A DNA stretch of 64,000 nucleotides from Pseudomonas pergaminensis. GTDB lineage: Bacteria > Pseudomonadota > Gammaproteobacteria > Pseudomonadales > Pseudomonadaceae. This document shows positions 8,569 to 19,439 of the stretch, in pieces (the stretch's first letter is position 1; each line of letters begins with the position of its first letter). The translations under genes were made by a program, and so were the position numbers. The stretch covers positions 558,001-622,000 of the forward strand of contig NZ_CP078013.2 of assembly GCF_024112395.2 (NCBI RefSeq), written 5' to 3'. The notes under the pieces are model-generated. The model had not been told where the DNA came from. It was given only the letters and a program-made list of their open reading frames with translations, and ran no database searches.

Positions 8569-10008
8569 TCAATTATTCAGGCGGGCCTTGAGCTGTTCGG
8601 CCGCAGCCTTGGCCAAGTCCGGCGGCAAGAAGTCGCGGTCAGGGTTGTAGTCAGCCTTGAGGTAGCGCGCCAGGTCCTGCAGGTCCCCTGGATTCAAGGT
8701 GCCCGCCGCTTGCTTCAAGCGCAGGTTGTCGAGAATGTAGTCGTAGCGGCTGTTGTTGTAGTTGCGCACCGACGCATAGAGCTGGCGCTGTGAATCCAGC
8801 ACATCGACGATGTTGCGCGTCCCCACCTGATAACCGATTTCCGTGGCTTCCACCGCGCTCTGGTTGGAGATGATCGACTGGCGGCGCGCCTGTACCTGTT
8901 CCACATCGGTGTTCACCGCGCGGTGCAGGTTACGGGTGTTTTCCACCACCTGGCGGCGCAGGCCTTCGCGTTGCTGCTCGGTCTGGCCCAGGCGCGAGTA
9001 GGATTCACGCACTTGGGAGCTGGTCAGCCCGCCGCTGTAGATCGGGATGTTCAGGCGCAGGCCGATGGTGCGTTGTTCCACATCGCCGCGATAGGGCGTG
9101 CCAAAGGCATTCGGATTGCTGAAGCCGAGGGCGTCGTTATCGCCTTTTTCATATTGCGCCACTGCGTCGAGCGTCGGCGCATGCCCGGCCTTGCGTTGCT
9201 TGAGGGTTTCTTCGGCGGCGGTGACGGCGTAGTTGCTGGCGAGCAGGTTCAGGTTCTGGCGGCCGGCGGTTTCAACCCAGGCCTTGGCGTCGTTCGGCAG
9301 CGGTGGCAGCACCGGCAGCGTGTGGACAATGCCCTGGATCGAGTTGTACTGGCGGTTGGTCAGGGTGATCAGCGCTTCAAAAGCGTCTTCGACCTGGCGC
9401 TGGGCCAGGATCCGGTTGGCGCGCGCAGTGTCGTAGCTGGCCTGGGATTGCAGCACGTCGGTCTTGTCCGACAGGCCCACGTCGAAGCGCTCGTTGGACT
9501 GGTCCAGTTGGCGCTTGAAGGCGTTTTCTTCGGCCTTGGTCGAGGCCAGGTTATCCTGGGCGCGCAGCACGGCAAAGTAGCTTTCGGCGCTTTGCAGGAT
9601 CAGGTTCTGTTCGGTGGCCGACAGTTGCAGCGCGGCCTGTTCGTTGGTGGCCTCGGCCGCCTGCAACTGGAACCAGCGGTCGGCACGGAACAGCGGCTGG
9701 CTCAGCGTCGCGCGCCAGGAGTGCGCATCGCGGTTGGCGGTGGCGGCGGGCGTGTCGATCTGGGTGCGCACGTTGTTGATATCGGCACCGCCCGACAGGT
9801 TGGGCAGCAACCCGGCACGGGCCTGGGGCACTACTTCTTTTTGCGCGCCGTACTGGGCACGGGCAGCGGCCAGGTCGGCGTTGTTGTCCACCGCTTCCTG
9901 GTAGACGCTGACCAAATCAGTTTTGGCGGACAAGGGCGCTTCAGCTGCCCAGACCATTCCGTTGGTCGCACAAGACACGGCGAGAGCCAGTGAAAGTTTG
10001 CGCAGCAT
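8569..10008 (-). CDS. tolC: TolC family outer membrane channel protein
   Basis: 479 residues with an N-terminal signal peptide (cut probably after MVWA near residue 21). Two homologous repeats of long helices and beta strands follow. LVSVYQEAVDNNADLAAARA and LRAQDNLASTKAEENAFKRQ are typical of TolC, as are GYQVGTRNIVDVLDSQRQLY and YNNSRYDYILDNLRLK in the second repeat. It forms the trimeric outer membrane exit duct for type I secretion and RND efflux. No pump gene lies beside it, so it is a shared, stand-alone channel as in P. aeruginosa. Confidence 0.92.
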   Translation of the reverse strand: MLRKLSLALAVSCATNGMVWAAEAPLSAKTDLVSVYQEAVDNNADLAAARAQYGAQKEVVPQARAGLLPNLSGGADINNVRTQIDTPAATANRDAHSWRATLSQPLFRADRWFQLQAAEATNEQAALQLSATEQNLILQSAESYFAVLRAQDNLASTKAEENAFKRQLDQSNERFDVGLSDKTDVLQSQASYDTARANRILAQRQVEDAFEALITLTNRQYNSIQGIVHTLPVLPPLPNDAKAWVETAGRQNLNLLASNYAVTAAEETLKQRKAGHAPTLDAVAQYEKGDNDALGFSNPNAFGTPYRGDVEQRTIGLRLNIPIYSGGLTSSQVRESYSRLGQTEQQREGLRRQVVENTRNLHRAVNTDVEQVQARRQSIISNQSAVEATEIGYQVGTRNIVDVLDSQRQLYASVRNYNNSRYDYILDNLRLKQAAGTLNPGDLQDLARYLKADYNPDRDFLPPDLAKAAAEQLKARLNN

Positions 10009-10169
10009 GAGGCGATCCCTAGTTTTAATATTACGGTGATAATTTAGCGCCCAAGGCTAAGGCGGGCCATGCCTGGCGTCAAGCATTGTGGCGGCAACCG
10101 AGTGTAGTGGCGCTGACTCGGCGCAACAATCCCGCAATCACGCCATTCATCACGCTGAATGCACCGCTA

Positions 10170-10200
10170 TTGGCAATTTGCCCACGGCATGGTCTAGACT
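10170..10200 (+). promoter_or_regulatory. Possible sigma-70 promoter for the thiC leader
   Basis: TTGGCA at 10170 and TAGACT at 10195 with a 19-base spacer end just upstream of the TPP riboswitch. The spacing is longer than ideal and the -10 is weak, so this is tentative. The remaining DNA from 10009 to 10169 shows nothing clear. Confidence 0.3.
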
Positions 10201-10208
10201 GGCCGCGT

Positions 10209-12363
<2,155 letters not shown>

Positions 12364-12393
12364 TCCAGAGGCGGCGGTGACTGTGCCGCCGCC

Positions 12394-12462
12394 ATCGCGG
12401 GCAAGCCCGGCTCCCACATTTGAAATGCATTCCGGTGTGGGACCCGGGCTTGCCCGCGATAG
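12394..12462. repeat. REPIN-like inverted pair, inward orientation
   Basis: Here the order is reversed: CATCGCGGGCAAGCCCGGCTCCCAC comes first and its inverted copy GTGGGACCCGGGCTTGCCCG follows, so the GTGGG ends face each other. The short spacer contains ATGCATTCC, also found in the element at 50082. It separates thiC from cytX. Confidence 0.75.
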
Positions 12463-12503
12463 CGATCTGCCAAACATCAAAGTGTCCCTCAGAGATAACA
12501 CCC

Positions 12504-13793
12504 TTGAGCATTCAACCCAGCACCTACTCCCCAGACATCGCGGTTCCCGCTGACAAACGCGTCTTCGGTGCCCGCGACCTGTTCTCCCTGTGGTTCTCCC
12601 TCGGCATCGGCCTGATGGTCCTGCAAACCGGCGCCTTGCTCGCACCGGGCCTGGGCTTGTCCGGGTCGTTGCTGGCGATTTTCCTCGGCACCCTGGTCGG
12701 CGTGCTGTTGCTGGCTGCCGTCGGCGTGATCGGCAGCGACACCGGCCTGTCCGCCATGGCCGCGCTCAAGCTCAGCCTGGGGGGCAAGGGCGCCAGCCTG
12801 CCGGCGCTGCTCAACCTGCTGCAGCTGATCGGCTGGGGCTCGTTTGAAATCATTGTGATGCGCGACGCGGCCAGCCTGTTGGGCGCACGGGCCTTCAGTG
12901 ACGGCAGCTTGTTGGCCAGCCCTTTGCTGTGGACCCTGTTCTTCGGCGGCCTGGCGACCTTGCTGGCCGTCAGCGGCCCCCTGACCTTTGTGCGCCAGAT
13001 CCTGCGCAAATGGGGGATCTGGCTGCTGCTCGCCGCCTGCCTGTGGCTGACCTGGAACCTGTTCGCCAAAGCCGACCTCGCCGCACTCTGGGCCCAGGCC
13101 GGTGACGGCTCTATGCCGTTCGCGGTGGGCTTTGACATTGCCATCGCCATGCCGTTGTCGTGGTTGCCGCTGATTGCCGACTACTCAAGATTCGGCAAAC
13201 GCGCGAAAAACGTGTTCGGCGGCACCGCCCTGGGCTTCTTTATCGGTAACTTCTGGCTGATGAGCCTGGGCGTGGCCTACACCCTGGCATTCGCGCCGAG
13301 CGGTGAGGTAAATGCGCTTTTGCTGGCTTTGGCCGGTGCGGGCCTGGGTATTCCGCTGCTGCTGATCCTGTTGGACGAATCAGAAAACGCCTTCGCCGAT
13401 ATCCACTCGGCGGCAGTGTCGAGCGGGATCCTGTTGCGCTTGAAGGTCGAGCACCTGGCCCTGGCCATCGGCGTCATCTGCACCCTGATCGCCTGTTTTG
13501 CGCCGTTGGCGCAATACCAGAATTTCCTGCTGCTGATTGGCTCGGTGTTTGCGCCGTTGTTTGGCGTGGTGCTGGTGGATCACTTCATTCTGCGCCATCG
13601 TAGGGCGGGTGCAGTAGCCAGTCTGCGCTGGCCGGCATTGGTCGCCTGGCTGGGCGGTATCGCGACATACCACCTGCTGGCCAATCTGTATCCGGACGTC
13701 GGCGCGACCCTGCCGGCTTTGTTGCTGGCAGGGCTGTTGCAACTCATCCTGGGCCGGGCCTTCAGCGGCGCGCGGGCACCAGTTCAGGTTTGA
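12504..13793 (+). CDS. cytX: Putative hydroxymethylpyrimidine transporter CytX
   Basis: About 429 residues with some twelve hydrophobic segments, a member of the nucleobase:cation symporter-1 family; VFGARDLFSLWFSLGIGLMVLQ is the typical start and IADYSRFG the conserved motif in the middle. The place right after thiC, in a thiamine context, points to uptake of HMP (pyrimidine moiety) for salvage. The most likely start is the TTG at 12504 (SIQPSTYSPDIAV); the in-frame ATG at 12420 would read through the REP element and is improbable. It may be co-transcribed with thiC and so under the same riboswitch. Its end overlaps the convergent lipoprotein gene by 32 bp. Confidence 0.8.
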   Translation: MSIQPSTYSPDIAVPADKRVFGARDLFSLWFSLGIGLMVLQTGALLAPGLGLSGSLLAIFLGTLVGVLLLAAVGVIGSDTGLSAMAALKLSLGGKGASLPALLNLLQLIGWGSFEIIVMRDAASLLGARAFSDGSLLASPLLWTLFFGGLATLLAVSGPLTFVRQILRKWGIWLLLAACLWLTWNLFAKADLAALWAQAGDGSMPFAVGFDIAIAMPLSWLPLIADYSRFGKRAKNVFGGTALGFFIGNFWLMSLGVAYTLAFAPSGEVNALLLALAGAGLGIPLLLILLDESENAFADIHSAAVSSGILLRLKVEHLALAIGVICTLIACFAPLAQYQNFLLLIGSVFAPLFGVVLVDHFILRHRRAGAVASLRWPALVAWLGGIATYHLLANLYPDVGATLPALLLAGLLQLILGRAFSGARAPVQV

Positions 13794-14508
13794 GAATACC
13801 GTCCAGGCGCGAGTAGGGAATCTGCAATTCGACGTGGCCCAAGGCATACGGCGCAATGGTGGTGGTGGGGTACTTGAGGATCACGCCACCGTAGGTGAGC
13901 GCCACGTTAGGGGTTTTCTGGAAAGGGTACTGTTTCACGTACTCCGGTTCCAGGCTCAGGCGGGTGCTGATCAGCCAGCTGTTGTGCGCCACTTGGGCGG
14001 CTTTCCAGAACGCGTCTTCCTTGCCGGGCAACAGCATATCGGTCAGGGTCAGGGCCTTTTGCTGCTGGCGTGAGTAGTTGATGAAGGCGCGGCCCGGCTC
14101 GCCGTGGGTGGCTCCCTGGTCCAGGTAGCTGGACAACTCGATGATCACCAAGCCGTCATGCTGTTCGCGTACCTTGGCCTGCAAGTACATGCTGTTGCGC
14201 GGTGCGGCAGTGCGCAGGAACTGCTCGCGGTAGGTGTCGAGGCTGGTCGGCAGCGGGTCGTTCGAGTTGGTGCTGGTCATTTCCAGCAGGCGCTGTTCGA
14301 TCAGCGCGTCGAGCTTGGGCTCCTTGGCAAAGTGCACCGTGTCGATATTCACCAGCGGGCAATCAGCGCTGGCGCAGCCCGGCTTGCTTTGCTCGGTGGC
14401 GTCGCGAGTGGCTTCCAGCGGTGCCTTGTAGCTCGGTTGGAACAGGCTCTGGCAAGCGCCGAGGGTCAATGCGATGCAGGCCACGGAGGCGATTTTTAAA
14501 AGCGACAT
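13762..14508 (-). CDS. Lipoprotein with RsiV/DUF3298-like domain
   Basis: 248 residues. The signal peptide ends in lipobox LGAC with Cys19 as the acylation site; Gln at +2 predicts sorting to the outer membrane. The C-terminal half contains the conserved pattern seen in DUF3298/RsiV-like proteins: INYSRQQQKALTLTDMLLPG, then VALTYGGVILKYP, and APYALGHVELQIPYS. Function is unknown; related domains bind peptidoglycan or lysozyme, but that cannot be assumed here. The 3' end overlaps cytX tail to tail. Confidence 0.75.
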   Translation of the reverse strand: MSLLKIASVACIALTLGACQSLFQPSYKAPLEATRDATEQSKPGCASADCPLVNIDTVHFAKEPKLDALIEQRLLEMTSTNSNDPLPTSLDTYREQFLRTAAPRNSMYLQAKVREQHDGLVIIELSSYLDQGATHGEPGRAFINYSRQQQKALTLTDMLLPGKEDAFWKAAQVAHNSWLISTRLSLEPEYVKQYPFQKTPNVALTYGGVILKYPTTTIAPYALGHVELQIPYSRLDGILKPELVPARR

Positions 14509-14701
14509 GTAAGTCCTTCGTCTATCGATAAGAGCGAAATTTGTGGAGCTTCGACTGCCAGCACGGCAGTCAGTTCGCCACTAAGCTGATTAGAGTGTGT
14601 TTGACGCCCGCCGTCTATCCCGGCAACTGGAAAGGGGCTGCGCCAAGGTGCAGGAGCGCGTTAGGATGGCGCCCATTGCGCAGGCTTAACGAGGATGGGA
14701 C

Positions 14702-15319
14702 ATGACGGACTTTGCAAAATCGAAGCCGAGCAAAATCGAAATTGTTCAGCGCGAGAATGCCTACAAGGGCTTCTACAAGCTTGATCGCATGCAACTGCGC
14801 CACGAAAAGTTCGATGGCGGCATGAGCCGGGTGATCAATCGTGAAATCTTCGTTCGCCACGACGCCGTGTGTGTGTTGCCCTACGACCCGCAGCGCGATG
14901 AAGTGGTGTTGAACGAGCAATTTCGCGTCGGCGCCATGGGCCGTACCGACAACCCCTGGCTGATCGAGATGGTCGCGGGCCTGATCGACAAGGATGAGCA
15001 ACCGGAGGAGGTTGCACACCGCGAAGCCGAGGAGGAAGCTGGGCTGACATTCTCGGCACTGTGGCCGATCACCCAATATTTCCCGTCACCCGGCGGCAGT
15101 ACAGAATACGTGCACTTGTACCTGGGCCGCTGCGACAGCGCCGGTGTAGGTGGCGTCCATGGATTGGAAGAAGAAGCTGAAGATATCCGCGTCACCGTAT
15201 GGGCCTTCGAAGATGCCCTGCAAGCGGTGCGTGACGGCAAAATTTCCAATGCAGCCAGCATCATCGCCCTGCAATGGCTTGCGCTTAATCGCGCAGAAGT
15301 GAGGGGGTTATGGCAGTAA
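14702..15319 (+). CDS. nudF: ADP-ribose pyrophosphatase (Nudix hydrolase)
   Basis: 205 residues with a complete Nudix box: G-LIDKD-E-QPEEVAH-REAEEEAGL, plus the GGSTEYVHLY motif that marks ADP-ribose hydrolases. It splits ADP-ribose to AMP and ribose 5-phosphate, removing a reactive NAD breakdown product. It is the first gene of a cluster (nudF, DUF1249, cpdA, yqiA-type esterase, parE) that has the same order in other gammaproteobacteria. Its end overlaps the next gene by 10 bp. Confidence 0.93.
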   Translation: MTDFAKSKPSKIEIVQRENAYKGFYKLDRMQLRHEKFDGGMSRVINREIFVRHDAVCVLPYDPQRDEVVLNEQFRVGAMGRTDNPWLIEMVAGLIDKDEQPEEVAHREAEEEAGLTFSALWPITQYFPSPGGSTEYVHLYLGRCDSAGVGGVHGLEEEAEDIRVTVWAFEDALQAVRDGKISNAASIIALQWLALNRAEVRGLWQ

Positions 15320-15759
15320 AGGCACGGGAACGTTATCGAGTCGACCTGATCGGGCTGCAAGCAGCCTGCGAGGCCAATTACGCGCGGTTGATGCGCCTGC
15401 TCCCCGATATGCGCCACGCCCCGGAGGCGCGGCGCATCGGTGTGACCCACGGCGACCAGATGCTCGGCGTGCTGGCCCTGGAGGTCATCGTCAACTGCCC
15501 CTACACCACCACCCTGCGTGTGCGTCAGGAACACAGCTTGCCGTGGCTGCCGGTGCCGCAACTGGAGGTGCAGGTCTACCACGACGCGCGAATGGCCGAA
15601 GTGATCAGCGCCGAACATGCGCGGCGCTTTCGCAGCATCTATCCTTACCCCAACGTGTTCATGCACCAGCCCGATGAGAAAGCACAGCTCAATGTGTTCC
15701 TCGGTGAATGGTTGAGCCACTGCCTGGCCCTGGGCCATGAGTTCGAAGCTGTGCGGTAG
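15310..15759 (+). CDS. DUF1249 (YqiB-like) protein
   Basis: 149 residues, soluble, unknown role. The sequence YRVDLIGLQAACEANYARLMRLLPDM followed by YTTTLRVRQE and the tail FLGEWLSHCLALGHE matches the YqiB/DUF1249 family, always found between nudF and cpdA. It overlaps nudF by 10 bp, so it is surely co-translated with it. The neighbours suggest a link to nucleotide turnover, but that is inference only. Confidence 0.85.
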   Translation: MAVKARERYRVDLIGLQAACEANYARLMRLLPDMRHAPEARRIGVTHGDQMLGVLALEVIVNCPYTTTLRVRQEHSLPWLPVPQLEVQVYHDARMAEVISAEHARRFRSIYPYPNVFMHQPDEKAQLNVFLGEWLSHCLALGHEFEAVR

Positions 15760-15856
15760 ATGTGAACTGCGTCTGCTTCCTGGGTTTCCTCTTTGCGTCC
15801 TGCCCCAGCATAATCACGCCAAACGTCCATTCCTGTGATTGCCTTGGGAGAGCGCC

Positions 15857-16672
15857 TTGCCGAGCGTATCCACCGTGAGCCCCGATGCGCCGGCATTGCT
15901 GGTGCAACTGTCCGACAGCCATTTGTTCGCCGAGGCCGACGGCACGCTGCTGGGCATGAACACCCGTGAAAGCCTGCAGCGCGTGATCGAGTTGGTGAGC
16001 GCGCAACAGCCGCGCATTGATCTGGTACTGGCCACGGGGGACCTGTCCCAGGACGGCACGCTTGAGTCGTACCAGCAATTTCGCGACATGACCGCGCCCA
16101 TGGGTGCACCGACGCGCTGGATCCCCGGTAATCACGACGAACCGCAGATCATGGCCCGCGCCGCCGTGCACAGTGACCTGCTGGAACCGGTGGTCGATAT
16201 CGGCAACTGGCGCGTGACCCTGCTGGACTCCGCTGTACCAGGCTCCGTGCCGGGCTACCTGCAGGATCAACAACTGCAACTGCTCGCCCAGGCCCTGAGC
16301 GAAGCACCGAACCGGCATCATCTGGTGTGCTTCCATCATCATCCCGTGCCTATCGGGTGCGCCTGGATGGAGCCTATTGGCCTGCGCAATCCTGATGCTT
16401 TGTTTGCTGTGCTCGACCGGTTCCCACAGGTGCGGGCGGTACTCTGGGGCCACGTGCACCAGGAAATCGACCGCGAGCGCAACGGCGTGCGCTTGCTGGC
16501 GTCGCCGTCCACCTGCATCCAGTTCGCGCCGGGCAGCGAAGATTTCAAGGTCAGTGAGCAAGCGCCGGGTTATCGCTGGCTGCGCCTGCATGCCGACGGA
16601 CGGTTGGAGACTGGGGTGGAGCGGGTCCAAGGCTTCAACTTTACCGTCGATTACGGCAGTAACGGCTATTAA
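15857..16672 (+). CDS. cpdA: 3',5'-cyclic-AMP phosphodiesterase
   Basis: 271 residues of calcineurin-type metallophosphoesterase. All metal-binding motifs are visible: QLSDSHLF, ATGDLSQDG, PGNHDE, FHHHPVPIG and LWGHVHQEID. It hydrolyses cAMP and so tunes Vfr-dependent genes in Pseudomonas (known for the family). Start: the TTG at 15857 is preferred because GGGAG lies seven bases upstream; a further TTG at 15839 would add six residues but has no such site. Confidence 0.93.
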   Translation: MPSVSTVSPDAPALLVQLSDSHLFAEADGTLLGMNTRESLQRVIELVSAQQPRIDLVLATGDLSQDGTLESYQQFRDMTAPMGAPTRWIPGNHDEPQIMARAAVHSDLLEPVVDIGNWRVTLLDSAVPGSVPGYLQDQQLQLLAQALSEAPNRHHLVCFHHHPVPIGCAWMEPIGLRNPDALFAVLDRFPQVRAVLWGHVHQEIDRERNGVRLLASPSTCIQFAPGSEDFKVSEQAPGYRWLRLHADGRLETGVERVQGFNFTVDYGSNGY

Positions 16673-16693
16673 AACCTGTAAACGCTGATCAAC

Positions 16694-16784
16694 CTGTGGG
16701 AGCTGGCTTGCCGGCGATGGCAGTGTGCCAGTCTATAAATGTGTGATGGGTACACCGCCATCGCCGGTAAGCCAGCGCCCACAG
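16694..16784. repeat. REPIN-like inverted pair (GTGGGAGCTGGC type)
   Basis: CTGTGGGAGCTGGCTTGCCGG and, inverted, CCGGTAAGCCAGCGCCCACAG, with GTGGG ends outermost and an unrelated spacer of about 45 bp. It lies between cpdA and the esterase gene. Confidence 0.75.
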
Positions 16785-16877
16785 TGGGTCTTCTGTGTCC
16801 TTTGGATTGAGTGCATCACACACGGCTTCGATCCCTGTAAACTGCGCCTTTTTTGGCGCAAGCATGGAGAGCCCGGC

Positions 16878-17486
16878 ATGTCCGCTTCGATCCTGTATAT
16901 CCACGGTTTCAACAGTGCGCCGGCGTCCAATAAGGCCAGCCAACTGATCACCGTGATGGACGCTCTCGGCATGGCCGACCAATTGCGCGTTCCGGCCCTG
17001 CATCACCATCCCCGTCAGGCGATTCCTCAGTTGGAAGCGGCTATCGCTGAACTGGGGCGGCCACTGCTGGTCGGCAGCTCACTCGGCGGCTACTATGCAA
17101 CCCATCTTGCCGAACGCCATGGCCTCAAGGCGTTGCTGGTGAACCCGGCGGTCAGCCCTCATCGGATGTTCGACGGTTACCTGGGCACCCAGAAGAACCT
17201 CTACACCGATGAAACCTGGGAACTGACCCACGACCACGTCGCGGCGCTGGCCGAGCTGGAAGTGCCGGCGCCCCAGGATGCCGCGCGGTATCAGGTGTGG
17301 TTGCAGACCGGGGATGAAACCCTGGACTATCGCCTCGCCCAGCAGTACTACCGGGCCTGTGCCTTGCGCATCCAGGCCGGGGGCGACCATGGTTACCAGG
17401 GGTTCGCCCAGCAATTGCCGGCCATGTTGAGCTTTGCCGGCATTGGCGCAGATCAGTATCAATCCTTCGATTTTTCTTCATTGTAA
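16878..17486 (+). CDS. YqiA/YcfP-type alpha/beta-fold esterase
   Basis: 202 residues. The serine nucleophile sits in LLVGSSLGGYYATHLAER (G-S-S-L-G), with YIHGFNSAP as the oxyanion region, Asp in the TGDETLDY region and His in GGDHGYQGF completing a triad. It is a cytosolic esterase of the YqiA family, whose natural substrate is unknown. The ATG at 16878 has GGAGA upstream. It sits directly before parE, as in E. coli (yqiA-parE), so the pair may be co-transcribed. Confidence 0.88.
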   Translation: MSASILYIHGFNSAPASNKASQLITVMDALGMADQLRVPALHHHPRQAIPQLEAAIAELGRPLLVGSSLGGYYATHLAERHGLKALLVNPAVSPHRMFDGYLGTQKNLYTDETWELTHDHVAALAELEVPAPQDAARYQVWLQTGDETLDYRLAQQYYRACALRIQAGGDHGYQGFAQQLPAMLSFAGIGADQYQSFDFSSL

Positions 17487-17531
17487 GAATCGCAGGTCAC
17501 TTTTTAATCGAACGACTCACGACGAGACCCC

Positions 17532-19439
17532 ATGGCCACTCCCAGCGCTAGCTCTTATAACGCCGACGCCATCGAAGTCCTCTCGGGCCTCGACCCGGTG
17601 CGCAAACGCCCCGGCATGTACACCGACACCAGTCGGCCGAACCACCTTGCCCAGGAAGTCATCGACAACAGCGTCGACGAAGCCTTGGCTGGGCACGCCA
17701 AGTCGGTGCATGTCATTCTCCACGCAGACCATTCCCTGGAAGTGTCCGACGATGGTCGTGGCATGCCAGTGGACATCCACCCCGAAGAGGGCGTGCCGGG
17801 CGTCGAGCTGATCCTCACCAAGCTGCACGCCGGTGGCAAGTTCTCCAACAAGAACTACCAATTCTCCGGTGGCCTGCACGGTGTGGGTATTTCCGTGGTC
17901 AACGCCCTGTCCACGCTGGTACGGGTGAAGGTCAAGCGCGACGGCAACGAGTACCAGATGACCTTCGCCGATGGCTACAAAGCCACCGACCTGGAAGTGA
18001 TCGGCACCGTTGGCAAGCGCAACACCGGCACCAGCGTGTACTTCGCCCCGGACCCGAAATACTTCGATTCGCCAAAATTCTCCATCAGCCGCCTCAAGCA
18101 CGTGCTCAAGGCCAAGGCCGTGCTGTGCCCAGGCCTGCTGGTGACTTTTGAAGACAAAGGCACCGGTGAGAAGGTCGAATGGCACTACGAAGATGGCCTG
18201 CGCTCGTACCTGGAAGATTCCGTCAGCGAGTTCGAACGCCTGCCCAACGAGCCGTTCTGCGGCAGCCTGGCCGGTAATAAAGAAGCCGTGGACTGGGCGC
18301 TGCTGTGGTTGCCCGAAGGCGGCGACAGCGTGCAGGAAAGCTACGTCAACCTGATCCCCACGGCCCAGGGCGGCACGCACGTCAACGGTTTGCGCCAGGG
18401 CTTGCTGGATGCCATGCGCGAATTCTGCGAATACCGCAGCCTGCTGCCGCGCGGCGTGAAGCTTGCGCCGGAAGACGTGTGGGAGCGCATCGCGTTCGTG
18501 CTGTCGATGAAGATGCAGGAGCCGCAGTTCTCCGGCCAGACCAAGGAACGCCTGTCGTCCCGTGAAGCGGCGGCGTTTGTCTCCGGCGTGGTCAAGGACG
18601 CGTTCAGCCTGTGGCTCAACGAACACCCAGAATTAGGCCTGGCCCTGGCTGAACTGGCGATCAACAACGCTGGTCGTCGCCTGAAGGCCAGCAAGAAAGT
18701 CGAGCGCAAGCGCATCACCCAGGGCCCGGCATTGCCCGGCAAGCTAGCCGATTGCGCCGGGCAGGACCCGATGCGCTCCGAGCTGTTCCTGGTGGAAGGT
18801 GACTCCGCCGGCGGTTCCGCCAAGCAAGCGCGGGACAAGGAATTCCAGGCGATCCTGCCGTTGCGGGGCAAGATCCTCAACACTTGGGAAGTCGATGGCA
18901 GCGAAGTCCTGGCCAGCCAGGAGGTGCACAACATCGCCGTGGCCATTGGCGTTGACCCAGGTGCGGCGGACATGAGCCAGCTGCGCTACGGCAAGATCTG
19001 CATCCTCGCCGACGCCGACTCCGACGGCTTGCACATCGCGACGCTGCTGTGTGCGCTGTTCGTCCAGCACTTCCGCCCATTGGTGGATGCCGGTCACGTC
19101 TACGTCGCCATGCCACCGCTGTACCGTATCGACATGGGCAAAGAGATTTACTACGCCCTGGACGACGCCGAGCGTGATGGCATCCTCGACCGCCTGGTGG
19201 CCGAGAAGAAACGCGGCAAGCCACAGGTCACGCGATTCAAAGGCCTGGGTGAAATGAACCCGCCACAACTGCGCGAAACCACCATGGACCCGAACACGCG
19301 GCGCCTGGTGCAGTTGACGCTGGGCGAAGACTTCGCCGAAACCTCGGAAATGATGGACATGCTGTTGGCGAAGAAACGCGCGCCGGACCGCAAGTCTTGG
19401 CTGGAATCCAAAGGCAACCTGGCCGAGGTCCTGGGCTGA
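17532..19439 (+). CDS. parE: DNA topoisomerase IV subunit B
   Basis: 635 residues. The GHKL ATPase begins with ALSGLDPVRKRPGMYTD-like sequence; IDNSVDEA holds the catalytic Glu and DDGRGMP the Bergerat fold. The TOPRIM part starts at LVEGDSAGGSAKQARD and includes PLRGKILN. With ParC it decatenates daughter chromosomes. Here parE is separated from parC by one exported-protein gene that starts within its stop codon, which forces co-transcription. Confidence 0.98.
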   Translation: MATPSASSYNADAIEVLSGLDPVRKRPGMYTDTSRPNHLAQEVIDNSVDEALAGHAKSVHVILHADHSLEVSDDGRGMPVDIHPEEGVPGVELILTKLHAGGKFSNKNYQFSGGLHGVGISVVNALSTLVRVKVKRDGNEYQMTFADGYKATDLEVIGTVGKRNTGTSVYFAPDPKYFDSPKFSISRLKHVLKAKAVLCPGLLVTFEDKGTGEKVEWHYEDGLRSYLEDSVSEFERLPNEPFCGSLAGNKEAVDWALLWLPEGGDSVQESYVNLIPTAQGGTHVNGLRQGLLDAMREFCEYRSLLPRGVKLAPEDVWERIAFVLSMKMQEPQFSGQTKERLSSREAAAFVSGVVKDAFSLWLNEHPELGLALAELAINNAGRRLKASKKVERKRITQGPALPGKLADCAGQDPMRSELFLVEGDSAGGSAKQARDKEFQAILPLRGKILNTWEVDGSEVLASQEVHNIAVAIGVDPGAADMSQLRYGKICILADADSDGLHIATLLCALFVQHFRPLVDAGHVYVAMPPLYRIDMGKEIYYALDDAERDGILDRLVAEKKRGKPQVTRFKGLGEMNPPQLRETTMDPNTRRLVQLTLGEDFAETSEMMDMLLAKKRAPDRKSWLESKGNLAEVLG